Source of the DNA: Brevibacterium rongguiense
Lineage (GTDB): Bacteria; Actinomycetota; Actinomycetes; Actinomycetales; Brevibacteriaceae
DNA: 53,109 nt
Direction of reading: 5' to 3'
Assembly (NCBI RefSeq): GCF_009857845.1
Contig: NZ_WWEQ01000018.1
Coordinates: 1-53,109, forward strand
Below the pieces are notes generated by a model that did not search any database, was not told the origin of the DNA, and was given only the letters and a program-made list of their open reading frames with translations. Positions 25,958-36,657 of this stretch are shown here, in pieces. A program made the translations under genes and the position numbers. Each line of letters starts with the position of its first letter. The stretch's first letter is position 1.

Positions 25958-26589
25958 CGGGCCACCACCGCGCTCATGCGCTCGTCCACTCGGCGGGAGA
26001 GGATGCCGACCGGCACGCTCACGAGGATGTAGACGGCCGCCGCGAGCAGGAACACCACGATCCCGTTGCCCGTCGTGCGGGCGAAGTTCCCCGCCTGGAA
26101 CACCATCTCCGCGACCCCGATCGTGGAGGCGATCGAGGAGTCCTTGAGCAATCCGATGCCGTAGGTCGTGTAGCCCGGCAGCGCGACGCGCCAGGCCTGG
26201 GGGGCGATGATGTCGGCCCACAGTCCGCGCGACGTCATGCCGAGAGCGCGCCCCGCCTCGAACTGGCCTGCGGAGACGGAGGAGACGGCACCGCGGAAGA
26301 TCTCCGCCAGGTAGGCCCCGGAGACGAGTCCGAGGCCCAGGACGGCCGCGCCGAAGGCGGAGAGCTTCGCGGAGCCGAGCGTGACTCCGTAGTAGAAGAT
26401 GAACAGCCAGACGACGATCGGCACGCCGCGCAGCAGGTCGATGACCATCCGGGCGCCCAACCACAGCAGCCGGTTGCCGGAGAGCGTGCACGCGAGCAGC
26501 GGCAGCGAGACGAGCGTTCCGATGATGAGCGCAGCGGCCGTGACCCCGAGGGTCAGCGGGATTCCGGTGAGGACGGCGTGGAGCATCAC
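25954..26589 (-). CDS. Polar amino acid ABC transporter permease (first subunit)
   Basis: This 211-residue membrane protein has five hydrophobic helices. LLRGVPIVVWLFIFYYG and GAYLAEIFRGAVSSVSAGQFEAGRALGMTSRGLWADIIAPQAWRVALPGY are the HisQ/M-family signatures including the EAA loop. It starts one base after the ATPase stop, and its own stop overlaps the next permease start, so the operon is tightly coupled. The pair of permeases forms the membrane channel. Confidence 0.85.
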   Translation of the reverse strand: MMLHAVLTGIPLTLGVTAAALIIGTLVSLPLLACTLSGNRLLWLGARMVIDLLRGVPIVVWLFIFYYGVTLGSAKLSAFGAAVLGLGLVSGAYLAEIFRGAVSSVSAGQFEAGRALGMTSRGLWADIIAPQAWRVALPGYTTYGIGLLKDSSIASTIGVAEMVFQAGNFARTTGNGIVVFLLAAAVYILVSVPVGILSRRVDERMSAVVAR

Positions 26590-26590
26590 A

Positions 26591-27373
26591 TCACCTCTGG
26601 AGCACGGCGTGGAGGAAGGACCGCGTGCGCGGGTGGGAGGGGTCCCCCATGATGCGCTGCGGATCGCCCTGCTCGATGATGCCCCCGTCCGCCATGACGA
26701 CGAGGTCCTCGCAGACGTTGCGGGCGAAGCCCATCTCGTGGGTGACGACGATCATCGTCATGCCCTCGGCGGCCAGTTCCTTCATCACCTCGAGGACCTC
26801 GGCACCCACCTCCGGGTCGAGCGCCGAGGTGGGCTCGTCGAAGAGCATGACCCGGGGCTCGAGCGCGAGGGCTCGGGCAATGGCGATGCGCTGCTGCTGG
26901 CCACCCGAGCACTTGTTCGGATACTGGCCGCCCTTGTCGGCCAGGCCCATGCGCGCGAGCAGCTCCTGTGCCCGGTGCTCCGCCTCTGCCTTCGACCTGC
27001 CGAGGATGCGCTGCTGCGGCAGCACGACGTTGCGCATGACGCTCATGTGCGGGAAGAGGTTGAAGTGCTGGAAGACCATCCCCGTCTCCCGGCGAAGCGC
27101 ATAGAGCTGGCGCTTGGAGAACCGGCTGCGCGCATCGATGCGGTGGCTGCCGATCTCGATCTCCCCCGCATCCGGGCGCTCGAGCAGGTTCATGCACCGC
27201 AGCAGCGTCGACTTCCCGGCACCCGACGGGCCGATGAGGGCCGTCACCGTCCCCTCGAGCACGGTCAGATCGACCCCCTCGAGCACCGGATTTCCGCCGA
27301 ACGCCTTGGACAGGTCGCGTACCCGGACCACCGGCGCTCGCCCCGGCAGTCGCTCTTCTGGATTCTCGATCAA
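26591..27373 (-). CDS. Polar amino acid ABC transporter ATP-binding protein
   Basis: This 260-residue ABC ATPase has Walker A GPSGAGKST, Q-loop VFQHFNLFPHMS, signature CSGGQQQRIAIARAL, Walker B VMLFDEPTSALDPE and switch His in IVVTHEMG. The Q-loop and HEMGFARNVCEDLVVM are those of the GlnQ/HisP group that energises uptake of polar amino acids. It stands 38 bp downstream of the binding-protein gene and one base before the first permease gene. Confidence 0.9.
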   Translation of the reverse strand: MIENPEERLPGRAPVVRVRDLSKAFGGNPVLEGVDLTVLEGTVTALIGPSGAGKSTLLRCMNLLERPDAGEIEIGSHRIDARSRFSKRQLYALRRETGMVFQHFNLFPHMSVMRNVVLPQQRILGRSKAEAEHRAQELLARMGLADKGGQYPNKCSGGQQQRIAIARALALEPRVMLFDEPTSALDPEVGAEVLEVMKELAAEGMTMIVVTHEMGFARNVCEDLVVMADGGIIEQGDPQRIMGDPSHPRTRSFLHAVLQR

Positions 27374-27411
27374 GGATGCCCCCTGTGTCAGTCAGCCTGC
27401 GGTCTGGGATT

Positions 27412-28254
27412 TCAGCCGATGAGGCGGGGCTTGCCGGTATCGGCCGAGGACTCGGGCAGGCCGTGCTGCTTGAGGATGTCCTTGATCGTGCCGTCCTCGT
27501 GGAACTGGGTGAGCTGCTCGTTGAACGCCTTCGTCATGTCCGCGTTGCCCTTCGTCTGCGGGAACGTGATCTGCGCGGCTTCAATCGAGGCCTTCACCCG
27601 ATCGTCCTTCTCCACGGTCTTGACCTGGTATTCCTTCTTGTCCTTGAGGCGATCGGACGCGGACCCGAAGCTGTCGAGGCCCACCTGGATGCGCCCGGCC
27701 TCGAGATCCTGCTGCATTTCGACCGCGGAGGGGTAGACGGTGAAGTTCGAGCTCATCACCTTCTTCATGTCCGGGACCCACAGGTAGCCGTCGACGCTGC
27801 CGACCTTGAGCTTCTCCATGTCCGGGATCTTCGTGATGCCGTCCTTGGAGATGGCGGCCATCGTGTCCACGTAGACTGGGTCGGTGAGGTTGGTGGCCTC
27901 GTTGCGCTCCTTCGTCCGGTAGAACGCGCCGGTGGCGACGTCTGCGCGGCCGTCGGTGACGGCGGGAATCGCGCCGGCGTACGTCGTCTGCATCCACTTG
28001 ACCGTTTTGCACTCGGCCTGGGCGATCTTGTTGACGACCTCGATGTCGACGCCCTGCGGCTGGCCGTTGTTGTAGGCGGTGAACGGCGGCAGCTCCGGCA
28101 CGGAGACCGTCAGCGTGCCGTCGGCGATCGTCTTGAACTCGTTCTTCGGCTTGCAGTCGGACTCCACACTGCCCGAGCCTCCCGAGCTCTCACAGCCGGT
28201 GAGAGCAGCGGCGAGGGCGAGGGCGGTGACACCGACGGCGGCGAACTTCTTCAT
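27412..28254 (-). CDS. Amino acid ABC transporter substrate-binding lipoprotein
   Basis: This 280-residue family-3 solute-binding protein has an N-terminus MKKFAAVGVTALALAAALTGC that is a lipoprotein signal with the lipobox at ALTGC, so the mature protein is tethered to the outer face of the membrane. LTVSVPELPPFTAYNNGQPQGVDIEVVNKIAQ and AGAIPAVTDGRADVATGAFYRTKER are the ligand-binding lobes. ATG 28254 is preferred over 28266 because GGAGC lies directly upstream of it. First gene of the transporter operon; the specific ligand is unknown. Confidence 0.85.
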   Translation of the reverse strand: MKKFAAVGVTALALAAALTGCESSGGSGSVESDCKPKNEFKTIADGTLTVSVPELPPFTAYNNGQPQGVDIEVVNKIAQAECKTVKWMQTTYAGAIPAVTDGRADVATGAFYRTKERNEATNLTDPVYVDTMAAISKDGITKIPDMEKLKVGSVDGYLWVPDMKKVMSSNFTVYPSAVEMQQDLEAGRIQVGLDSFGSASDRLKDKKEYQVKTVEKDDRVKASIEAAQITFPQTKGNADMTKAFNEQLTQFHEDGTIKDILKQHGLPESSADTGKPRLIG

Positions 28255-28303
28255 GGTCTGCTCCAAGCGAATCGACGTTGGTTGTGATCTTTAACACGTT
28301 GAC

Positions 28304-28317
28304 GGTTATCGATAACC
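28304..28317. promoter_or_regulatory. Perfect 14-bp palindrome GGTTATCGATAACC, candidate GntR operator
   Basis: A perfect palindrome lies between the divergent transporter operon and the GntR gene. Its core TTATCGATAA is A/T-rich and unlike the surroundings. On the minus strand it overlaps the expected -35 area of a promoter with TTAAAGAT downstream. GntR/FCD regulators typically bind short palindromes of this kind, so this is the best operator candidate in the window. Confidence 0.65.
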
Positions 28318-28408
28318 TTAGGCAAAAGCGTTGCCGAGTCAAGCGCTGAGGCAGAATCGGGGGAGATCCGGCAGCACCGGATCGGAGCACTCGGCCGAGG
28401 AGGCTGCG

Positions 28409-29089
28409 ATGATCACACACTCTGCGCCGCTGCGCCCGCGCACCACCCTGCGCCAGGAGGCCTGCGAACTGGTCAAGCGCGCGCTGCTGCGCGGTGAGAT
28501 CGGCTCCGGCGAGATCATCTCCGCCAATGCGCTCGCGGCCGATCTGGGGATCTCCAACTCACCGGTGCGCGAGGCGCTCTCCGACCTGGCGGGCGACGGC
28601 CTGCTCGAGCTCGTGAAGAACCGCGGGTTCCGGGTCAGGACGATGACGATCGCCGACCGCGAGGAGATCCACGCGATGCGCTCGATCCTCGAGGTGGAGG
28701 CCATGCGCCTTGTCGCCCGGCGCGGACTGAGCGGAGCGGAGGAATCGCGGGCAAGGGAGCTGACAGAGCAATCGGTCCAGCCCCTGCACGAGGGGCTCAC
28801 CGGCGATTACCTCGATGCCGATCACGCATTCCACATGTATCTGCTCTCGCTGCTGGGCAATGCGCGCCTCAGCCGCTCCGTCGGCCTCCTGCGCGATGAG
28901 ACCCGCATCTGCGGGGCCTTCATCAACATGCCCTCGAACGAGCTCGTGGCCTGCTCGACCGAGCACTACGACATCATCGCCGCAGTCGTCGCCCAGGACG
29001 AGGAGCGCACCGCAGACCTTATGCGCCACCACCTCGAGTTCTCCGCCACGCGCGGAGCCACACGGGGCGACGCGCACCGCGCCCGCTGA
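28409..29089 (+). CDS. GntR-family regulator with FCD ligand-binding domain
   Basis: This is 226 residues from the ATG at 28409, with GAGGAGG seven bases upstream. Residues about 12-75 are the winged helix (LVKRALLRGEIGSGEIISANALAADLGISNSPVREALSDLAGDGLLE). The rest is the helical FCD domain, with metal-ligand-type residues in DADHAFHMYLLSLLGN and the later STEHYDIIAAVVAQD. FCD regulators sense small carboxylates or amino acids. It is divergent from the ABC transporter/DadA operon over a perfect palindrome, so it most likely represses that operon until the substrate is present. Confidence 0.85.
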   Translation: MITHSAPLRPRTTLRQEACELVKRALLRGEIGSGEIISANALAADLGISNSPVREALSDLAGDGLLELVKNRGFRVRTMTIADREEIHAMRSILEVEAMRLVARRGLSGAEESRARELTEQSVQPLHEGLTGDYLDADHAFHMYLLSLLGNARLSRSVGLLRDETRICGAFINMPSNELVACSTEHYDIIAAVVAQDEERTADLMRHHLEFSATRGATRGDAHRAR

Positions 29090-29102
29090 CCCGCACTCCG
29101 GA

Positions 29103-29121
29103 CCCGCGACTCCGCGCACTG
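29103..29121. repeat. Copy 2 of the 19-nt dispersed intergenic repeat
   Basis: This is identical to 18542-18560 and again lies in a convergent gap, 13 bp after the GntR stop. Confidence 0.6.
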
Positions 29122-29162
29122 AGGGCGCTCACGGCTGACCGCAGCCACCGCCCGCCCGGGTC

Positions 29163-30287
29163 TCAGCCGCGGCGGTGGTCGGTCTCCCGGTTGCGGCCGG
29201 GCAGGCCCGTGCGGTTCTCGCGCTGCGGGGCCACGATGACCTCCTGGGCAGCGGCGATCCGCTCATCGCCGTCGCCGGCGACGGTCAGCGGCGCCTGCGG
29301 TTCCAGGCTGCGCTTGACGAGGGCGAGCGCCACGGGGCCCAGCTCGTGGTGCAGGGCAGCCGAGGTGACCGTCCCGACGGGGCGCTGCGCCCCCCGGACC
29401 TCGCCGAAGACCTCGGCCCCCGCCTCGGGCAGCGAGTGGCCGGAGCCGTCGAGGTGGAGGAACACGAGGCGCCTGGGCACCTGGCCCAGGTTGTGCACCC
29501 GGGCCACTGCCTCCTGGCCGCGGTAGCAGCCCTTCGCCAGGTGGACGGCGGTGCGCAGCACGTCGAGCTCGCCCACGAGCGCCTTGTGGTCGACCTCCGC
29601 GCCCCCCGGGCGCCACGCCTCGATGCGCAGCGCCTCCCACGCATCGCGCCCGGCCACCCGCACCCCGGCGGCCTGCGGATCCCAGTCCGCCAGGGCGGCC
29701 CGCGGGCAGATCGCGATGCGGAAGTCCAGCCCGTCGCCCGGGTGCTCGGGGGATGCGGTGGGCATGCCCAGGTCGATGAGAGCGTAGGACGCGGAGCCCT
29801 CGCCGATCGCCGGCCACGGGTCGTCCCACTGCGCGGCGACCGGCAGCGACTCCGGCGCGGGGCCCACCGTGCCCACGCACTGATAGTCCGCGCTGACATC
29901 GGCGAGCTCGACGCGGAGCATGAACTTCATCCGCTCGAGGAAGTCGCGCACGGCGTCGGCGTCGAGCTCGCTGATGAGCCACAGGCGGTCGGCCGCGGCG
30001 ACGATGCGCAGCCAGGATTCGATGTGTCCGGTGGGGCTGAGCACGAGCGTCTCCGTCGACTGGCCGGGCTCCAGGCCGTCGAGCTTCTGCGTCGTCAGCG
30101 ACGACAGCCAGCTCAGCCGGTCGGCCCCCGTCAGCTGGAGGACGCGCAGCGAGGACAGGTCGGCCACCGCACGGCCCTGGGCCAGCGCGCGCTGCTCGGC
30201 CAGGGGCACGCCGAAGTGGGCCGCCTCGTCGGAGCGCTCGGCGGCGCCGAACACGGCCTCGGAGCGGGGGTAGCGCAGTGAGCTCAT
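29163..30287 (-). CDS. ygfZ: YgfZ/GcvT-like folate-binding protein (Fe-S cluster repair)
   Basis: This 374-residue protein carries the family signature KGCYRGQEAVARVHNLGQVPRR, which contains the invariant Cys. VLQLTGADRLSWLSSLTTQKLDGL and TETLVLSPTGHIESWLRIV are the GcvT-like folate-binding domain. YgfZ uses a tetrahydrofolate derivative to help assemble or repair certain iron-sulfur clusters in the cytosol. AAGGAG precedes the ATG at 30287. It converges on the GntR gene, with no obvious operon partner. Confidence 0.9.
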   Translation of the reverse strand: MSSLRYPRSEAVFGAAERSDEAAHFGVPLAEQRALAQGRAVADLSSLRVLQLTGADRLSWLSSLTTQKLDGLEPGQSTETLVLSPTGHIESWLRIVAAADRLWLISELDADAVRDFLERMKFMLRVELADVSADYQCVGTVGPAPESLPVAAQWDDPWPAIGEGSASYALIDLGMPTASPEHPGDGLDFRIAICPRAALADWDPQAAGVRVAGRDAWEALRIEAWRPGGAEVDHKALVGELDVLRTAVHLAKGCYRGQEAVARVHNLGQVPRRLVFLHLDGSGHSLPEAGAEVFGEVRGAQRPVGTVTSAALHHELGPVALALVKRSLEPQAPLTVAGDGDERIAAAQEVIVAPQRENRTGLPGRNRETDHRRG

Positions 30288-30350
30288 CGCTCTCCTTCGC
30301 GATCGGGCCGGCGCTTGCCGGCATTCGGCTCTGACAGCAGCCGGCCCCGG

Positions 30351-31094
30351 TCAGAAGCCGGCGGCCTCCTTGAGGGCGCCCAGCGCCCCAGCCCCCTGGT
30401 CGAGGGCCCGCTGCACATCATCCGAGGCGGACTTCGCCGGGGCAACGGTCTCCACGGCCGCGTCCAGGCTGCGCCCCACCTTCTTCACCGCCGAGGCGAC
30501 CTGCGGGAGCAGCCCGTGGGTCTCGATGGCGGCCACGGCATCGCGGGCGCGGCCCAGCACGTCGATCGCCTCGGGCAGGTCCTTGATCGTCTGGCCGGCG
30601 GTCTTGAGCTCATCGATCCACTTCGCGGGGTCCGCGCCCAGCCGGCGCAGGTGGCCGGTGGAGAAGTCGAAGACTCCGGCGGCGGCCACGAACGTGGGAA
30701 CCGCATCGTAGACGACGGTGCTGACCTCATCGAGGACCTCCCCCGCCACCTCGACGTTGCGGCCCAGATCCGGCAGCCGGCGCAGCTGCGGCAGCGGGAC
30801 CTGGCCCAGCTCCTCACGCGCCGCGCTGACCTCGCGCTGGGCCGTAGCGAGCTCGTCCTTGGCGCCCTCGGGGTTGTTCTTGATCGCGGCGACGACGCGG
30901 GTGGTCGCGTCCCCGGCGGCCTGGGCGTGGTCGATGACGCCCTTGGCGCGCACGAAGCCCAGGGCCGCGAGGGCGGCGATGGCGAGGACGGCGATGATGA
31001 AGACGATCGCGATGACCCCGACGACCCTGCCGCGGATCCTGCGCCGGCGGGCGGCGCGGATGGGCGACTCGAGAGTGCGGGCGGTGGTGCTCAG
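30351..31094 (-). CDS. Membrane-anchored protein of unknown function, unusual start codon
   Basis: From CTG 31094 the product is 247 residues. It has an Arg-rich start (RAARRRRIRGR), one transmembrane helix (VVGVIAIVFIIAVLAIAALAALGFV, about residues 24-48), then a long Ala/Asp-rich helical region likely to form coiled coils outside the cell or facing the cytosol. No ATG, GTG or TTG lies between the upstream gene's stop and the helix. The usable starts are therefore this CTG, which overlaps the FABP gene's TGA as CTGA, or a GTG at 31166 inside the FABP gene that adds 24 basic residues. I do not recognise the family. Confidence 0.6.
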   Translation of the reverse strand: MSTTARTLESPIRAARRRRIRGRVVGVIAIVFIIAVLAIAALAALGFVRAKGVIDHAQAAGDATTRVVAAIKNNPEGAKDELATAQREVSAAREELGQVPLPQLRRLPDLGRNVEVAGEVLDEVSTVVYDAVPTFVAAAGVFDFSTGHLRRLGADPAKWIDELKTAGQTIKDLPEAIDVLGRARDAVAAIETHGLLPQVASAVKKVGRSLDAAVETVAPAKSASDDVQRALDQGAGALGALKEAAGF

Positions 31095-31693
31095 GAGACC
31101 TTCTTCAGCCGGGCCGAGGCGTGGGAGGCGAGTTCGTGGCCGAGCGCGGCGATGTCCCAGGCCCACAGCAGGTCGCCCTCGACGAGGCCGTACATGCGGG
31201 TGGAGGCGCGGTAGTCCTTCGCGGTCTTCGTGCGCGCCACGACGTCGGTCGACAGGTCGATGCGGGGGCCGGCCACGCGGCCCGTGTAGAGCTCCATGAT
31301 GCCGTGCGGCTGGACGATGCCGACCTCGAGCCCGAAGTCCCCCTCCTCGCCGCGCAGGCCCTCGACGGACTCCGCGGTGGTGTAGGGCGTCTCCCCCTCG
31401 GGGACGAGCAGGCCGGGACCCGCGTCGAAGGACTCGCGCTGGCGCACGAGCTCCCAGATGCCGGTCTCGAGGGTCAGCGTGTCCTGGCGGGCGCCCTCCT
31501 CGTCGAGCAGCCACGCGTGCGCCGAGTACTGCAGGTAGGGGGCGCCGCCGGGCGCGGAGAACTCGATGCGCTGCCCGAAGTGGCGCTGCGCGGTCTCCGC
31601 GTAGCCCACTTCGCCCTCGCCCTCCCAGGAGCCCACGAGCCAGGCCAGCGGGATGAGCTCCGAGGGCAGGCTCGCGTCGATCTCAATGGGCAT
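31091..31693 (-). CDS. FABP-like / nitrobindin-type heme protein
   Basis: This 200-residue, mostly beta protein has the family motif GSWEGEG at residues 21-27 and a C-terminal DYRASTRMYGLVEGDLLWAWDIAA, where nitrobindins place the heme-ligand His region. These ten-stranded barrels bind ferric heme and can isomerise peroxynitrite. The stop overlaps the start of the membrane-anchored gene downstream, and the gene for a 38-residue membrane peptide ends three bases upstream. The frame fills the whole family length. Confidence 0.8.
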   Translation of the reverse strand: MPIEIDASLPSELIPLAWLVGSWEGEGEVGYAETAQRHFGQRIEFSAPGGAPYLQYSAHAWLLDEEGARQDTLTLETGIWELVRQRESFDAGPGLLVPEGETPYTTAESVEGLRGEEGDFGLEVGIVQPHGIMELYTGRVAGPRIDLSTDVVARTKTAKDYRASTRMYGLVEGDLLWAWDIAALGHELASHASARLKKVS

Positions 31694-31696
31694 GGC

Positions 31697-31813
31697 TCAG
31701 CGCTTGACCTTGAACAGGCCCACGAGGACGCGGATGCCCACGCCCGCCACGCCCAGGGCGGCGAGTCCGACGAGGGCGGAGAAGACGGCTTCGAGAACGG
31801 CAAGAGAATCCAT
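31697..31813 (-). CDS. 38-residue predicted membrane peptide
   Basis: A short frame from the ATG at 31813 to the TGA at 31697-31699 encodes a peptide with a 27-residue hydrophobic stretch (VFSALVGLAALGVAGVGI, then RVLVGLF) and the basic end KVKR. The stop is three bases before the FABP ATG, so the two are probably co-transcribed. The amphipathic, single-helix make-up suits a small membrane protein. I know of no named family; conservation would decide whether it is real. Confidence 0.5.
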   Translation of the reverse strand: MDSLAVLEAVFSALVGLAALGVAGVGIRVLVGLFKVKR

Positions 31814-31867
31814 GCCCCCAGTGTACGCGGGCGCGAGCGGACCGGCCACGGGCGCCTCGGGCCCGGC

Positions 31868-32659
31868 TCAGACCATGCCCGGGATGCGCTCGAGCACGTA
31901 GACGACCACGCCGGCCATGGCGATGGGCGCCGCGCCCAGCGAGAGCTGGACGCCCCACTGACGGGCCTTGCTGCGCACGGCGTTCTGGCGCAGCGAGCCC
32001 GCCTGGTAGGGGGCAACCGCGATCATCCCGAGGAGCCGGTCGAGTGCGACGACGAGGCCGCCCATGACCATGCCGTAGGGCACGATGACGAAGAGCCGCG
32101 GATCGTCGGCGGGCACCACGGCGAAGGCGAGCATCGCCCCGGCCACTCCCATGACGAGGGCGAGCGGGGAGGTCACCCGCGCGGGCAGCGGCAGGGCGGT
32201 GGCGCACTGGGCGAGGATGATGCCCACGAGGCCCACGACGATGATGCTGCGGTCGCCCGGCAGGCGGATCGCGGCGATCCAGCTGCAGGCCGACAGCGTC
32301 ACCACGAGGCCTGCGACCTGCGCGGAGACGTTGGCGACCGCGTGGCGGGCCTCGATGCCGCGGGCCAGGTTCTGCACGAACGCCCACAGCAGGCCCATCG
32401 CGGTGAGCACCGGCAGCCACTCGAGGAACGGCGGGGCCGTGGCCAGCCACGACGAGGCCATGCCGAGGAGGCCGAAGAGCATGAGCATGAGCGTGGTGGT
32501 CCAGCGCTGGGGCGAGTCGGTCAGCCGCGGCCACCCGTAGCCCAGTGCCAGGACGAGCAGCAGCGAGGCCAGCACCACGGGGCCCCACCCCAGGAAGCTC
32601 GTCACCGCCAGCGCGCTCGCGAGCCCCAGGGCCACGAGCACGCGCATCCATCTCAACAC
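31868..32659 (-). CDS. Polytopic membrane protein, unknown function
   Basis: This is 263 residues from GTG 32659 (alternative ATG 32647), with AGGA seven bases upstream. Eight or nine hydrophobic helices cover most of the length, for example VLVALGLASALAVTSFLGWGPVVLASLLLVLALGYG and AFVQNLARGIEARHAVANVSAQVAGLVVTLSAC. The C-terminus SLRQNAVRSKARQWGVQLSLG returns to the membrane. No transporter or enzyme motif is visible. It is divergent from glnR with about 120 bp between starts. Confidence 0.65.
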   Translation of the reverse strand: MLRWMRVLVALGLASALAVTSFLGWGPVVLASLLLVLALGYGWPRLTDSPQRWTTTLMLMLFGLLGMASSWLATAPPFLEWLPVLTAMGLLWAFVQNLARGIEARHAVANVSAQVAGLVVTLSACSWIAAIRLPGDRSIIVVGLVGIILAQCATALPLPARVTSPLALVMGVAGAMLAFAVVPADDPRLFVIVPYGMVMGGLVVALDRLLGMIAVAPYQAGSLRQNAVRSKARQWGVQLSLGAAPIAMAGVVVYVLERIPGMV

Positions 32660-32736
32660 GCTCCCATCCTGCCAGACCGGTGCGCCCGCCCCGTCCGGCA
32701 CGCGGATGCCCGCCCGAGCACGCGGCCCGGCCTCGG

Positions 32737-32742
32737 TATACT
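32737..32742 (+). promoter_or_regulatory. Candidate -10 box for glnR
   Basis: TATACT matches the sigma-70-type -10 consensus at five of six positions and lies 36 bp before the GTG of glnR. No good -35 box is seen. GGAAGGGCGGA serves as the ribosome site. Confidence 0.5.
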
Positions 32743-32778
32743 GCGAAGCGGCTGCGAGATCGAGGGGAAGGGCGGACT

Positions 32779-33504
32779 GTGCGCGTTCTCCACATCGCCC
32801 CGGCGGGCGGCTCGGCCCGTTCGCTCAGCCTCGAAGCCCTCGAGCTCCTGCCCCACACGATCCACCGCACCACCTCCGACCACTCGGAGCTGCTGCGCAG
32901 CCCGGAGTGCGACGTCGCCGTGTTCGATGCGACCGCGGAGCTGTCCCAGGCCGCGGGCATCGTCGCCCGCCTCGACACCGTGGGCCTGCGGCTGCCCGTG
33001 GTGATCGCACTGTCCGAGGGCGGGCTCGCCGCGGCCAATCCCGCGTGGGGCGCCGCGGACATCGTCTTCGCCGGCGCGGGGGTGGCCGAGGTGGACGCCC
33101 GGCTCCGGCTGGCCCGCCGGGCCGACGAGCAGCCGGACGAGTCCGGGGGCCCCACGACTATCGGCGGCATCACCGTCGACGAGGACTCCTACACGGCGAC
33201 GGCCGGCGACCGCGGGCTCGACCTCACCTACAAGGAGTTCGAGCTGCTGAAGTTCCTCACCCAGAACCCCGGCCGCGTGTTCTCCCGCGCGCAGCTGCTC
33301 CAGGACGTCTGGGGCTACGACTACTACGGCGGCACCCGCACGGTGGACGTCCACGTCCGGCGCCTGCGCGCCAAGCTGGGCCCCGAGCTCGAGGCGAGTA
33401 TCTTCACCGTGCGCAATGTGGGCTACCGCTTCAGCCCCGACTTCAGCCCCGAGCCCGATGATGAGACCCCCGAGGTGCAGGAGCACGACGATGAGCAGCG
33501 CTGA
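32779..33504 (+). CDS. glnR: GlnR-type orphan response regulator (OmpR winged helix)
   Basis: This is 241 residues from GTG 32779. The receiver-like half is degenerate (SLEALELLPHTIHR, CDVAVFDATAELSQAAG) and has no sensor kinase gene beside it. The DNA-binding half is well conserved: LTYKEFELLKFLTQNPGRVFSRAQLLQDVWGYDYYGGTRTVDVHVRRLRAKLG. GlnR controls nitrogen assimilation genes in actinobacteria and normally lies next to mshD; here mshD overlaps its 3' end by 14 bases. The pairing and C-terminus make GlnR much more likely than RegX3, which has a phosphorylated receiver and a kinase partner. Confidence 0.85.
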   Translation: MRVLHIAPAGGSARSLSLEALELLPHTIHRTTSDHSELLRSPECDVAVFDATAELSQAAGIVARLDTVGLRLPVVIALSEGGLAAANPAWGAADIVFAGAGVAEVDARLRLARRADEQPDESGGPTTIGGITVDEDSYTATAGDRGLDLTYKEFELLKFLTQNPGRVFSRAQLLQDVWGYDYYGGTRTVDVHVRRLRAKLGPELEASIFTVRNVGYRFSPDFSPEPDDETPEVQEHDDEQR

Positions 33505-34512
33505 CGCCGCACAGATCCGCCCGGCCGCCCTCGACGACCGGGCGCGCGACCTCCTCGCCGCGGTGCAGCGCGCCGATGGCATCGCCCCCCTGTCCGAGGG
33601 GGTGCTGGAGGCGGCCGCGCAGGGCCGGGCGACGACGCTGGGCGCGTTCGCCCACGACGCGCTCGTGGGCTTCGCCGCCGCCGCCGACCAGGGCGAGCGC
33701 GGCGCGGCCGAGCTCGCCATCGCCCCGGACCACCGCGGGGCGGGGACGGGCGGGCGCCTCGCCGATGCCCTGCGCGCCCAGCTGGGCGACGCCGAAGCGG
33801 ATACGTGGTTCTGGTCGCACGGCGACTTCCCCGCCGCGGCCCGGCTGGCGGCCGAGCGCGGTTACGCGCGCTCGCGCGAGCTTCTGCAGCTGAGCACCCC
33901 GCCCCTGGCCGGCCTGGCGCTGCCCGCGGTGCAGGTGCCGGACGGCGTGGAGATCCGCACGTTCCGCCCCGGCGACGAGGAGGGCTGGCTGCGGGTCAAC
34001 AACGCGGCGTTCGACTGGCACCCCGAGCAGGGCCACCAGGACCTCGCGGCTTTCACCGCGCACACCGCCGCGCCCGGCTTCGAGCCCGCCGGGGTGTTCT
34101 TCGCCGTGCGCGACGGGGCGATCATCGGCTTCCACGAGACGAAGCTGACCCCCGGTGAGCAAGGGGCCGCGCCGCTCGGCGAGGTCTACGTCGTGGGCGT
34201 CGACCCGGCCGTGCACGCCCGCGGCGTGGGCCGCGCGCTCACCCTGGCGGGCATGCACCACATGCGCGCCCGCGGCGCCCGCGCCGTCGAGCTCTACGTG
34301 GAATCCGACAACGCCGCGGCCCGCCGCCTCTACGACTCGCTGGGCTTCGACCACACGGTCGTCCATGTCAGCTACGAGCCCCCGCGGGGCACCGCGGGCC
34401 GCGGGCCGGCCAGTGCCACCAGTGCGACCGCCGCAGCACCCGGCGGGACACCCGCAGCGGGGGCAGCCGGCGGGGCACCCGCAGCATCCGCCAACACCAC
34501 GGGAGGCCAGTG

Positions 34513-34513
<1 letters not shown>
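33491..34513 (+). CDS. mshD: Mycothiol synthase
   Basis: This 340-residue protein has two GNAT domains. The N-terminal one ([21 protein letters not shown]) is degenerate. The C-terminal acetyl-CoA site is [32 protein letters not shown], then [21 protein letters not shown]. MshD acetylates Cys-GlcN-Ins to mycothiol, the last biosynthetic step. It overlaps glnR by 14 bases and its stop overlaps the ppk ATG, so the genes form one operon. The last 35 residues are an Ala/Gly/Pro-rich tail not usual for MshD. Confidence 0.9.

Positions 34514-36653
<2,140 letters not shown>

Positions 36654-36657
<4 letters not shown>

Noticed and set aside
32779-33504. RegX3 rather than GlnR
   Set aside because: The receiver half lacks a clear phosphorylation pocket, no SenX3-type kinase is adjacent, and the overlap with mshD is the GlnR arrangement.
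33500-33515. The 14-bp overlap of glnR and mshD as a frameshifted fusion
   Set aside because: Both proteins have complete family termini, and short overlaps are common in this operon.
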